Shown here piece by piece: positions 1 through 10,503 of a DNA stretch of 64,000 bases (the stretch's first letter is position 1; each line of letters opens with the position of its first letter). The notes beneath the pieces are model-generated. The model did no database searches, had not been told where the DNA came from, and worked only from the letters and a program-made list of their open reading frames with translations. A program made the translations under genes and the position numbers. This DNA comes from Endomychus coccineus (lineage: Eukaryota > Arthropoda > Insecta > Coleoptera > Endomychidae): assembly GCA_958510875.1 (NCBI GenBank), contig OY294068.1, positions 85,785,043-85,849,042 of the forward strand. Reading direction: 5' to 3'.

Positions 1-1425
1 GATTTGGTCTTCCGAACTTTCGAGTGGGAACAAGGTGTCTGCAACAAATATGCTTGCCGTTCCAGTCCTGCTCCACTCTTTTGGAGTGGTGGAATGGACG
101 GTCGATGAGCTGCATAGACTCGATAAAGACACCCGGCAAATGATGCATATCCATCACAGCTTGCATCCTAGATCGTCCGTTTCCCGCATTTATCTCCCAC
201 ATCATCGGGGAGGTAGGGGACTCCTCAGTCTGGAGGGTCTGCATCGAAGTGTGGTTCTGAATATAGCTTGTAAAGTTCTTAGGAGCTCGGACCCCCTCCT
301 GTTCCTTGCTAAAAGTCACGAATTGGCCGGAGTGGGGGCATTTATCGTTAAGGCAGCACAAAAAGCTGCGGAAGAATTTGGTCTCGAATTTCAGATCAGT
401 CGAGAAGGCCGACTAGAGGGCAACCTCGAGCTCTTACCTTCTCGCCTGAAAGCCCAGATAAATGCCGCGGAGCAAGATCTTACGCTCAGGCGGCATGTTG
501 ACAAGCCGATACACGGTGTTTTCTATCGAAACATCGAAACGCTCGGCTTGTCAACTAGGCTGACCTTCGGCTACCTATGGTCAGCCGGGCTTACATCCGA
601 GACTGAGGGATTTACCGCAGCTTGCCAAGATGGCGTAATTAACACCTTGGTCTATCGCCGCAATGTGATGGGTGTGCAGGTCCCTGATGTCAGCTGCAGG
701 GCCTGTCGGAAGGCATCTGAGACGCTTTTCCACCTTCTGTCGGCATGTCCGGCAAAAGCGGCCTCGGCGTACACCCATCGCCAAAATGCGGCCCTACGGG
801 TGCTGTATTACCATCTAAGGCACTCGTACGGAATAGACCAAGAGCCGGTGCTGCCTTACATGCCAGGAGATATTGATTGAGTCCATTGTCGGAAACGAAA
901 AATGCCAGATCTTCTGGAATTATCCGTTTCCGACCGTCAGGTCCATACAAGCAAATAGGCCTGACGTTGTCCTCCTCGATAAACTAATCAAGACTATGTA
1001 TGTCATCGAATTCTCCGCTCCGGCAGAGAAGAACATAGTTTCGAAAGAGGAGGAAAAATGGACAAAATATCAAGATCTCCTGTTGGAGCTCCGCACGCTA
1101 TACCCAGGCCACAAGGTCGTATTAGTGGTTCTGATCATCGGTGTTTTGGGCGGAATTCGGTCTTCGCTGCGTTCAAACTTGAAGATCATTCCGGCCTGTA
1201 GGAACTCGGCGCAGATCTTGATAGACCGGATGCAAAAGGCAGTCATTCTGGGTTCAATTAGAATACTTAGGGCACACGATTTAGGAACCTGAAGCTACTT
1301 ACCGACCGGTGGGGAGGAGTAGCTTCGGTTAACCGCTTTTTAGGTTTTTTCTGGCGCGACTGCTGCGATGTCGTCGGAGCTTGCAGAAGCCCCGACCAGT
1401 CTTGGATGTAAGAAAAAAAAAATAT
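1..1425 (+). mobile_element. Non-LTR retrotransposon with restriction-like endonuclease, copy 1, 3' part
   Basis: The 3' part of a LINE whose 5' portion lies before the window. The body ends at the stop near 1290, followed by a GC-rich 3' UTR of about 120 bp that is shared almost base for base with the copy ending at 29756, and then an A-rich tail running into TA-rich and T-rich simple sequence. Both copies finish beside simple repeats rich in TA, which suggests insertion into microsatellites (inference). The closest families are those with a C-terminal restriction-like endonuclease (R2/R4/NeSL group); which clade is not decided here. Confidence 0.8.
2..1292 (+). pseudogene. Reverse transcriptase C-terminal and restriction-like endonuclease domain (broken)
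   Basis: The reading frame is open from base 2, so the protein began upstream; the RT catalytic core is not in the window. Around 694-747 the protein has a CCHC motif (C-x2-C, then H-x4-C), and downstream (951-1024) the PD...VIEF pattern of the restriction-like endonuclease that nicks target DNA in this group of LINEs. The frame stops at 878-880. Compared with the second copy at 29.2 kb, the cause is a 4-bp tandem duplication (ATTG) at about 876, after which the frame shifts and runs to 1292. The element is therefore defective here. The domain assignment rests on recognised motifs and is quite secure; mobilisation is excluded by truncation and frameshift. Confidence 0.8.
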
Positions 1426-1475
1426 ATGTATATATATACATATACTTTTTTTTTTTTTTTTTTTCATATAGATAT

Positions 1476-2426
1476 ACAGGGTGAGTCAGTTTTTCGTAGC
1501 CAAACTGAAACAGAAGATAGAACAAGTGTTTTCAAGAAGAAAAGGTGGATAAACATATGTCGTAGAACGTTTCGTTTTCGAGATACAGGGTGTTGAAATT
1601 GAAAAAAAAATCGTTTTTTGCGAATATCTCCGGAACCGTTCATTGTACAGAAAACATATTTCGTAAGCATTTTCTACTCATAGTAAGCTATGTTCTGTGT
1701 GATAAAAAATTCTTTTTTACTCATAATTGGTGAAGATTTTGAAGAGGTAGTGGGTGTTTTTCTCCGCAACTTCTACGTCACTCGAAAATAAACGGTTTTG
1801 AGACAACCAATAGAACCGCCAATGTTTTCTACACAAAAAAGGTACTCTTGGTCATAAGCTTTAAAGTTGACCGTTTCCGAGAAAAATCAACTTTTATGTT
1901 GAAAAACATGGTCAATTCTTACTAATTAGACGAAATTTATTCAAACAAGTAGAACAAGTAACAAAATCAAAGGATTGACCATGTTTTTCAACATAAAAGT
2001 TGATTTTTCTCGAAAAAGGTCAACTTTAGAGCTTATGACCAAGAGTACCCCTTTTTTGTGTAGAAAACATTGGCGGTTCTAATGGTTGTCTCAAAACCGT
2101 TTTTTTTTTCCAGTGGCGTAGAAGTTTGGGGAGAAAAACACCCACTACCTCTTCAAAATCTTCACCAATCATTATTAAAAAAAAAATTTATCACACAGAA
2201 CATAGCTTACTATGAGTAGAAAATGCTCACAAAAGCTGTTCTCTGTACGATGAACGGTTCCGGAGATATTCGCAAAAAACGAATTTTTTTTTCCAATTTC
2301 GTTATCTCGAAAACGTTATCTCGAAAACGAAGCCTTCTACGACATATGTTTATGGAACTTTTCTTCTTAAAAACACTTGTTCTATCTCCTGTTGCAGTTT
2401 GGCTACAAAAAACTGACTCAACCTGT
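1476..2426. mobile_element. Foldback MITE-like element with about 450-bp inverted arms
   Basis: The sequence from ACAGGGTGAGTCAG (1476) to its inverse CTGACTCAACCTGT (ending 2426) forms two long inverted arms around a short unpaired centre near 1925-1975. Both outer flanks read ATAT, compatible with a short TA-type target duplication. There is no coding potential; the small ORFs are products of the inverted repeat. It is a non-autonomous element of unknown superfamily. The ACAGGGTG terminal motif recurs elsewhere in the window (46049 and, shorter, 2557). Confidence 0.75.
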
Positions 2427-2653
2427 ATATGCTTCCTTGGTATTTTGGTTATTCTGGAAATAAAATGAAAATTCTCTGTTTCAATAATGTTTATTATCTT
2501 TATCAAAATTTACATATATTCCAAATGGTTCAAGAATGTAAATAAAAGAATTTACAGGGTGTTCCATCTCAGACGAGCCACCCCGTATATTTCTTATCCC
2601 ATAGTGAGTGGAGAAATTAGGCAAAGAAATTTTAAACATATATATATATATAT
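2427..2653. repeat. Dispersed repeat segments
   Basis: The stretch at about 2432-2515 (a TTGGTATTTTGG core followed by AAAATTCTCT and TTTATTATCTTTATC) is a diverged copy of 30815-30920. At 2555-2592 a short inverted sequence starts TACAGGGTGTTCC and ends GGGGTGGCTC on the complement, resembling the ends of a tiny palindromic element. (TA)n follows at 2640-2657. No gene is seen. Confidence 0.5.
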
Positions 2654-2725
2654 ATATTTGTATGTTTTCTTGGTATATTGGTTCGTATATATACGAACCA
2701 ATATACCAAGAAAACATACAAATAT
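2654..2725. repeat. 72-bp perfect palindrome
   Basis: The arms around the centre at 2689-2690 are exactly complementary for 36 bp each side. The arm carries the same TTGGTATATTGGTTCGTAT motif found at the ends of the dispersed repeat at 30.8 kb, so it looks like two head-to-head copies of one terminus. Confidence 0.85.
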
Positions 2726-2760
2726 TACAAATGGTTGAAGAATATTAACAAAAGAATATA

Positions 2761-2764
2761 TATG

Positions 2765-2842
<78 letters not shown>
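2761..2842. repeat. (TA)n microsatellite
   Basis: About 80 bp of TA repeats with a few TG/TATG variants at the left edge; it lies directly upstream of the host exon. Confidence 0.9.
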
Positions 2843-2847
<5 letters not shown>

Positions 2848-2934
2848 CGAATGATAGCATGCTTATATTATATACTCCAATTACTTGATGAACTTTTTGC
2901 TATGAAACAGTATCTAGAGTGCTGTTTGTTTCAG

Positions 2935-3148
2935 GAGCTGGTTTCTGGCAATACAACACAACGGAATTGGCGCGGAATCCTCATCGCACTTCTCGTTATC
3001 GTTGTGGTGTTGGCGCTTATCGTCACATCAGTTGTACTCCTCACACCGCCCGATGATGGTCCCAGAATTAAAGGAGAAAGATTCAAACTGCAGGATATTC
3101 TCGGACATGATTTTCAGCCATTACGTTTTAATGGAACATGGGTTTCAG
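2935..3148 (+). CDS. Exon of a dipeptidyl-peptidase-like membrane protein (DPP4/6/10 family), host gene
   Basis: This is the only clear host coding exon. A TTTGTTTCAG acceptor precedes 2935 and a CAG|GTCAGT donor follows 3148; the exon enters in phase 0 and leaves one base over (214 nt). It encodes a short cytoplasmic stretch with an NWRG motif, a 20-odd-residue hydrophobic helix rich in I, L and V, then LLTPPDDGP and a lysine/aspartate-rich stalk ending at FNGTW. This order is the N-terminal anchor of insect prolyl dipeptidyl peptidases and their inactive relatives, which are type II membrane proteins at the cell surface. The catalytic region would be in later exons, none of which is in this window, so active versus inactive cannot be told. 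Codons upstream to 2851 are intronic. Confidence 0.8.
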
Positions 3149-3903
3149 GTCAGTATATCATGAAATATTTCCACCATCGATAACGCTCACTTTCTCTAAT
3201 GATTATGAAATGCATTGATAGCAATGTAGCATCTATTTCGTCATGAAACTATATATTAATTTCTTTTGATGAATTCTATTTGTTTCCAAATTTTCTTCCG
3301 GCTAGCTCTTTTCTTTATTTTTATTTATTATACTCTGAGTGATTGATATTAATATGGATTGAAATAAAACCCTATTTGAAATTTTAAAACTCTGTTCATC
3401 TATTTATTGATGTAACTTTATATCTTATTGAATCTTTCTATGTTTAGTTTTCACTTTATACTTTTAAAATTTATTCTATGTTACAATTTACCCTCACAGT
3501 TTCCTTAATCTAATATACAACTACTGAGTGCATGTTTATTTTACTTTCTTCTCAATATTCAGATGGTCCTACAAATGATGAATTATTATTTGAACTCACT
3601 TTTTTATTTCCTATTATTGATTGGAATAAATGTTGGTACTCTTTTCCGTTGGTGTTGATTTTCTATTCTATTATTAATTATTGAGAATTCACATAAAACA
3701 CGATACTCTGTTATGAACTATGTGCGTGCACAACCACAGGTAACACTTGTTGTTGTTGATATTTTTGTAGATAATGAATTTTATTCTTTTGAGGATATAA
3801 AAACTTTGTTAGTTGGAACTAATTGGATCTGCTATCGGGACTTTTCTCCGATGCTACTTTCAAAAAAACTTTGGTTATGTTAACCTTTGTCGAAGTTGAA
3901 CTG
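3149..3903 (+). other. Host intron sequence without recognisable genes
   Basis: AT-rich sequence between the DPP-like exon and the Polinton target site. No ORF of note, no splice-bounded exon and no repeat family recognised. Confidence 0.6.
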
Positions 3904-3909
3904 GATGAT

Positions 3910-4013
3910 GGTAGATTAACTGGACTAGTTCTGCACCAGGATATTTGGTCTCCACTTCCGGTCTAGCTGTCGATGTGCATCCGGTGTGAGGTTTTCCTTA
4001 TCAGTTTTGAAAG
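3910..4013 (+). repeat. Polinton left TIR, outer part
   Basis: Matches the complement of about 24068-24172 closely, including the GGACTAGTTCTGCACCAGGA stretch. It is separated from the inner part of the TIR by the solo LTR and its GATG target duplication. Confidence 0.9.
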
Positions 4014-4508
4014 GATGTGTAACGAAGCTTAAATTTCGAAAGATTATTTAATTCAGATCAGGCAATAAATACGGATGATACATGTAATTTCAGTTTGAAC
4101 AGTTCATTATTTCAATAGATATGAATGAATTCCGAATGTGTATTCCGTGATTGCCACTTTTCTAAATCTCCGTAATTTGAAATAAGTATAATTATTCAAA
4201 TAGATGAATCTAAATCACGCCCGTTCAAAATTGCATTTCATTCCGATAAAAACATGTTGCAAAAACAGGGGCTGGCCAGTTAAGACACCAAACTTTGTGC
4301 AGTCTTATGTATAAAAAGGGCGAACAACCTAAGAAACTCCGATAACACTTGTTTAGTCCGCCGAGAGAAACTACCGGAGCGTCATGTGCGCGAATTTTAG
4401 ATCTAAAAAGTAGCGTCACTTTTATACATTGTTCGGGGCATAAGTAAAAAACCCTGGGCACAAAATAAGGATTTGGTGGAGCAGACCTGTCCAGAACCTC
4501 GAAAAACA

Positions 4509-4516
4509 TATAAAAG
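4509..4516 (+). promoter_or_regulatory. TATA box of the LTR
   Basis: TATAAAAG at 4509 is followed within 30 bp by the tandem repeat zone; the same TATAAAAGCCGTGACAG context is kept in the second LTR (complement of about 27717-27735). Conservation in both copies supports it as the U3 promoter. Confidence 0.55.
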
Positions 4517-4534
4517 CCGTGACAGACAACAGAT

Positions 4535-4660
4535 CGCTCTCTTGTGTTATTGAATTTTGATCAGTGCAGTTACTCTCTTGTGTTTTTGATTTAAATCAGT
4601 AAAGTGGCTCTCTTGTGTTTTGATTTAAATCAGTAAAGTAGCTCTCTAGTGTTTTTTTGA
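4535..4660 (+). repeat. 35-bp tandem repeat in the LTR
   Basis: Units start CTCTCTTGTGTT and contain GATTTAAATCAG; about 3.5 copies here against about five in the 26-28 kb LTR (27530-27700), so the array varies in copy number between insertions. Confidence 0.75.
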
Positions 4661-6083
4661 ATTGTGAGTCAGAGATTTAAAAGCTGTGAAATAACAATAG
4701 TGTTCCGTTTGTGTTTGAGAATTTTACAAAAAGGTAAATGATAGCAAATAGTTTATATTTTTGAGCATTACGATATATTGATTTCCGTAATTTATGATTG
4801 TTATTGTAATTGGTGAACGTTTGTACGATGCCTGAGTTCCGTAGTATTCAGTAATTTGAATTGGTGAATTTGAGTTTATCCTAGTCATAGGTCGAATCGC
4901 GTACGATTTGAATTCGCGCGTGAATTGGAATATTCAAGTAATTGTGTGGTGTGTACAGAGTGTGTATGTTTGAACGACAGGGGCGTCTTTGGTATATTTG
5001 TGCACACTGTGTCACTCCAGAAGTATAAGTATATCCTGAGACGACCAAACCACCAACGGCTTGTGCACACTGTGTCACTCCAGAAGTATAAGCTGAGGGT
5101 GGTTGTGTGATTGTGTGATTGAGAATCGTAATAATTCCCTTAATACTATGAGAAGTCCTCGGCCGTGGATATAGGGGTTATTGCAGATGTGATAGTTAGG
5201 GTTTGTGCACACTGTGTCACCCCGGAAGTATAAACCCTAATTGTCTAGGTTCCGAATCTGTAAAGTGTATAAAATCTAACACTGTCACACAATTACCGGG
5301 TACTCCGTGAAAGTTAGTACAAGGGTGGGTGAGATGACAGAATAAACTCAATTAGAGTAATTAACCGAAAATAGTAGAATCTGATATCGTACAATCGGAA
5401 AACTAGTGCAAACAATATTTTCCGAACAAACCGAATTAATAACCGAATATATCGTAGTGTGATTTGAACATTCCATTTATTAGTGCTGCTATCTAAGATT
5501 TACCGGATACCGCTCATTACGCTGAGACCTGTTTGATTCGTACTTTTCCGCAAATTGATCATTCTGAATCATTCAGCAACCGATCCCGTACCGCTGAATT
5601 AAATTTAGTGACCGGACTTATTGTAGAGTTGACTTCTTGAAAGAGTTTTCATTTACCGTTTGAGCTTCATTACATTTTCCGTCTGGGTGTAATTTTGTGA
5701 AATAATACCGTTCAATTGCATTTAAATTGATTATTCTGAAAGTGTAATTGTTAAAATCATTATATATTTCAATATTTGGAATTCCCTGTTTTATTAAATT
5801 ATTTCTGCTCCATCTTTAACGAGCTAAGTTATAACCAGGTATCAATTGTAATTAAAGCCTACAATTTCGATACTGTTTTCTGCCCATTGGACTCTGGTTA
5901 TACTTCACTGTAGCTACCCTAGGGACAAGGCTATCTTTAGATAGCATAGTGACGAGCCTTATGGAGAGGACCCTAGCAGAAGTCCTCAAAAAGGAGTAAA
6001 CCTTTGAGAAAAATCTGGCGCCCGAGGATTCGAAGCTTACCGCAGTAAGCAATTCACCGAAAAGCCGCAAGGGCACGTTATAG

Positions 6084-6490
6084 ATGCATGTGATAAGGTG
6101 TGAGATAAGGACAGGTTGTTTGTAAGGAGTATACAGGGTGCTTGTAAAGAGTTTGTCACATGTACAGGGTCACGAGACTATCACCTGACAGTTGTCGTGG
6201 CGGACCAAAGGTACAGACTGCTTCGTGGAGGTGTCGCTACCACGTGACAGCTGCCATGGCGGACCAAAGGTACAGACTGCTTCGTGGAGGTGTCGCCACC
6301 ACGTGACATCCGTCATGGCGGACCAAAGGTACAGCCTGCTCCGTGGAGGTGTCGCCACCACGTGACAGCTGTCATCGAAGGTACAGACTGCTTCGTGGAG
6401 TTGAGAGGTGTCGCCACCTCGTGACAGCTGTCATGGCGAGCCGAAGGTACAAACTGCTTCGTGGAGGTGTAGCCATCAGTTCGGCTCACC
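6084..6490 (+). repeat. Polinton left TIR, inner part with five ~60-bp tandem units
   Basis: After the GATG duplication the TIR resumes (ATGTGATAAGGTGTGAGATA) and from about 6170 contains five imperfect units of about 60 bp. Most units carry CACGTG, the perfect palindrome TGACAGCTGTCA or a close variant, then GGACCAAAGGTACAGAC and CTTCGTGGAGGTGTCGCCAC. The right end has the same number of units inverted. The arrangement suggests binding sites for an element-encoded or host factor (inference). Confidence 0.9.
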
Positions 6491-6562
6491 CGACTCACAC
6501 GACACACCTCATTCTAATTTTACATTGTTGGTGTTAATAGCGGTGGAGCAGTTTAGCTCAAG

Positions 6563-7111
6563 ATGAAGTGTGTGGCGGTTGAAATTCAGAGCTTCCAAAT
6601 CTCTCATCATACAATGATAGTTAAGGAACTTGCTTTGTTGGATTGTGAAAGAAAGATAGAAAAATATTTTCTATTCAAGCCACCCACACCGCTAAGCGAA
6701 CTCCCAAAAAATCGAATGAAGCAAATAATGTTTTTTTGAAACGTACCATGGAATTCCTTACAACTCCGGATATCAGGACTATATTCGATTGGAGGAAATT
6801 TTCAAGGAAAATATTGATCCGGATAGCATCATATACGTTAGTGGAAAGGGCAAAGCCAAATTCATGGTGAACATTCTCAAAAATTGGGGTAAGGTCGTCG
6901 GGTGAAAGTGCTGAATTTGAAAGACAGCCGTCCGAAATTTGTCCGAGAAAACTGTAGATATATCTGTCTTCATCACCGGGCCAGCGATAATTCTATGTGC
7001 TGCAGTGTAAACAGCTGGAAATTGTTTGAATATGTTACAAAGGAAGATGCCCATCTGGATAAATTACGAGGGTTCCAAAAAATGGGTATGGGTGGCACTC
7101 CACCGAACTGA
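6563..7111 (+). pseudogene. Polinton end gene, left copy; paralogue of the right end gene
   Basis: The first gene inside the left TIR. The ATG at 6563 opens a frame beginning MKCVAVEIQSFQ that is lost at the T-run near 6731; the protein then continues in other frames through an HGIPYNSG segment, an IIYVSGKGKAKF segment and a cysteine/histidine part (CLHH, then CCSV) up to about 7090. The same ordered motifs appear in the gene at the other end of the element (23100-23606), so the two are paralogues or a duplicated end gene. The function is unknown to me; conserved C and H residues could bind zinc. At least two frameshifts and a stop make this copy non-functional. Confidence 0.65.
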
Positions 7112-7122
7112 CCAGTATTGAT

Positions 7123-7766
7123 ATGTCTTCGGAAGAATACGCACGTAAACTGCTTGAATTCCATGTGAAATTAGTAGCACTGAATAGAGACATAAAATTT
7201 AACGAAGATAAAAAGTTAACTATAGACCAACTAGGCAATTTGAGTGTTAGTGGAGGAGGAGGGGATGGCTGTGCTGAAATCAAATTTTATAATAAAAATC
7301 AACCGCAATATTGAATGGGGTCTTATATACAAACGCACCACATCGTGTGAATCGGATTTATAGATGTCCCAACAAGGATGCCTCCGAGAAGGAATGTAAT
7401 CGAACTGAATGGCGGCCTATGGACCACCAACTAGTTGATGAAAATCAATTGGAGGTATTCTCATACGTTATTCCTGAAACGATGTTACCAACATTCAACT
7501 ATACACTCAAGTTATTATTCCATGATGGTAGTGAGGGAGACGCGGTGAATTGGCAGCAAACTGAAGCCCCAACACCTGTTGCGGCAGCAGCAATCAATTG
7601 CCAAAGCAAGGCCAACACCACCACCCCACCACCACAACCCATACAGAAAGAAAATGAAATCTATGATATGCAATGTTTCAATCTCAGTGCATTATCAGTT
7701 TTACTACTGAAAATCCTCATTAAAAATGTAAAGAAACGTATTAATAATAATAATAATATTAAATAA
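7123..7766 (+). pseudogene. Polinton hypothetical gene, one frameshift
   Basis: The ATG at 7123 begins a charged N-terminal part of about 60 residues that includes a run of glycines and stops at 7314. An overlapping frame starting around 7300 continues for about 150 residues with a CPNKDASEKECNRTEW segment, a proline/threonine/alanine-rich linker and a basic, asparagine-rich end at 7766. The overlap suggests one gene of about 210 residues broken by a single frameshift near 7300-7314. I do not recognise the protein. It lies between the left end gene and the minus-strand spliced gene. Confidence 0.5.
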
Positions 7767-7911
7767 GGAAAGTATTACTGTTGTTTGATTTTGAATAGGT
7801 GATGGGGAATCAGTTGGACAGATACATTCAACTTTTAACTTTATTTTAAAAAAATATATATACACTTAAAATCTAAAACATATCATAAAAATTCAACTAA
7901 AATGTTATATT

Positions 7912-9253
<1,342 letters not shown>

Positions 9254-10097
9254 TTCTCTGTATCTCTCAAAACTACTCTGAGGAGAATACTATTTCTTCC
9301 ATATGAAGTGCCTCGAGTTTCATACATGATATTTAATCATTGGAGTACAAAGTACCAGGAATTAAATCATTTCGCAGGAATTGATAAAGTTGTTATTGAC
9401 CGAGGAAAAAATGTATTAGGATAAATATTTCAAGGAAGTTTCTACAATCACCAGATTAAAAATAATTTCATATAGGATGTAATATCCAGGATATAACTGA
9501 CGGATGAGACATCCTACATGAACGGTGTATGTGCCAGGGAACTGATAAGAAACTCCTAAAAAAGCGGATATGCGTACACATCGAACCAGTAATTAAATCA
9601 TTATTGAATCAGCTCTAGAAAGAACTAGACGTGTTTTTGTGAGTGCCAAAATCAAAGGTGGGTTTATTTATTCATTAATTAATTTGAATATTATTTTCAT
9701 ATGTAGAGTTAATTTCTACGTAGGGAATACTTTTTTTTCTTAAGACCGTGCTGGCTAAACTTTGACTTTTTGAAAGTATTTATTAATCTTCTTTTATACA
9801 ATTTGATGGGCAAATAACAATAATAATTTGGTGTATTTATTAATCTTCTTTTATTCAATTTCATGGGTGAATTTAACACACGCAAAAATAAATATAATTC
9901 TTCACTTCTAACTTCCACCCAGGCCGGGATTTGTTTTCTCAAAACGGCTACGGCGGATCTTTAACTTTTGACGTGTATTTATTATTGATCTTATTTTATT
10001 CAATTTGGTAGGGTAAATTCAACCCACAAAGAAAAAACAATTCTTCTCACTTCTAACTTCCACCGATTTGTTTCAGATTTTTTTAAGTAAAATAAAA
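9254..10097. other. Polinton intergenic region with a diverged tandem repeat
   Basis: Between the first exon of the spliced gene and the OB-like gene. From about 9770 to 10030 a unit of roughly 100 bp recurs three times, each with TATTTATTAATCTTCTTTTA (third copy variant) followed by CAATTT and a short A-rich tract. 9254-9770 shows no gene I can support. Confidence 0.5.
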
Positions 10098-10424
10098 ATG
10101 AAGCTTACAAAATTGAACCGCATCTCTCTCTTGCAGAGGGCAACACCAACAAAAATTGGTGAGTTGAAATTGGATGTGCCCTATTCAATTTTTAATTTGA
10201 AAATTGTTAATATTAAATTTGGGGAGGCTATTTTGGCGGAGTTGGAAGGAGAGCTAACGGTTTTCCTGCCGAAACGGTTGACAACAACACTCCTCCCACT
10301 CATCGATACCATAAATAAAGGGCGGAACACCGCAAAAATATATCGAGGGGAAGAAACCATTGGAGCAGGAAAATCCTGCTCGAAACTGGAATTCCTGGTA
10401 TTGTCGCCGGCCCTCCAGAGTTGA
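10098..10424 (+). CDS. Small conserved Polinton protein, OB-fold-like (inferred)
   Basis: The ATG at 10098 gives a 108-residue protein without internal stops. The first half is a compact beta-rich segment with YSIFNLKIVNIKFGEAI followed by an ELTVFLPKRL motif; the second half is more polar and contains a GAGKS string that I do not regard as a Walker A motif because no surrounding P-loop fold is evident. Small proteins with the FLPKR-type strand occur just upstream of PolB in insect Polintons, and a single-strand DNA-binding role has been my working inference from the beta-rich pattern and position; this is not established here. It is co-directional with PolB, 80 bp upstream of it. Confidence 0.6.
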   Translation: MKLTKLNRISLLQRATPTKIGELKLDVPYSIFNLKIVNIKFGEAILAELEGELTVFLPKRLTTTLLPLIDTINKGRNTAKIYRGEETIGAGKSCSKLEFLVLSPALQS

Positions 10425-10503
10425 GAGCAACAAAAAACACCACCAAACAACATCCATCCTAAAACTTGCATCATAAGGTAGGCTCCTTGTTTTATTTTCA
10501 ACT

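Larger units (their letters stand above)
4018..6083 (+). mobile_element. Solo LTR (2.07 kb) inserted in the Polinton TIR
   Basis: Begins TGTAACGAAGC and ends GGGCACGTTATA, flanked on both sides by the 4-bp duplication GATG (4014-4017, 6084-6087). The right Polinton TIR provides the empty site, which proves this is a later insertion. The same sequence occurs in reverse orientation at 26090-28205 with its own 4-bp duplication. No gag or pol is attached, so it reads as a solo LTR. Very long LTRs with 4-bp duplications occur in the Osvaldo/Ulysses/Woot branch of Ty3/gypsy elements, so that is the likely family (inference). Small ORFs inside it (for example 4225-4509 and 5852-6076) have no support as genes. 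A non-autonomous DNA element with imperfect TGTAACG/TATAACG ends is the alternative. Confidence 0.75.

Noticed and set aside
4225..6076. Small ORFs at 4225-4509, 4881-5110 and 5852-6076
   Set aside because: Inside the LTR; the frames are not kept between the two LTR copies.
6170..6500. Regular ~60-bp repeats considered as a CRISPR array
   Set aside because: Units are contiguous without unique spacers, lie in transposon TIRs, and the DNA is eukaryotic.
10350..10385. GAGKS string as an ATPase P-loop in the small OB-like gene
   Set aside because: No preceding beta strand or Walker B motif; protein too short for an ATPase.
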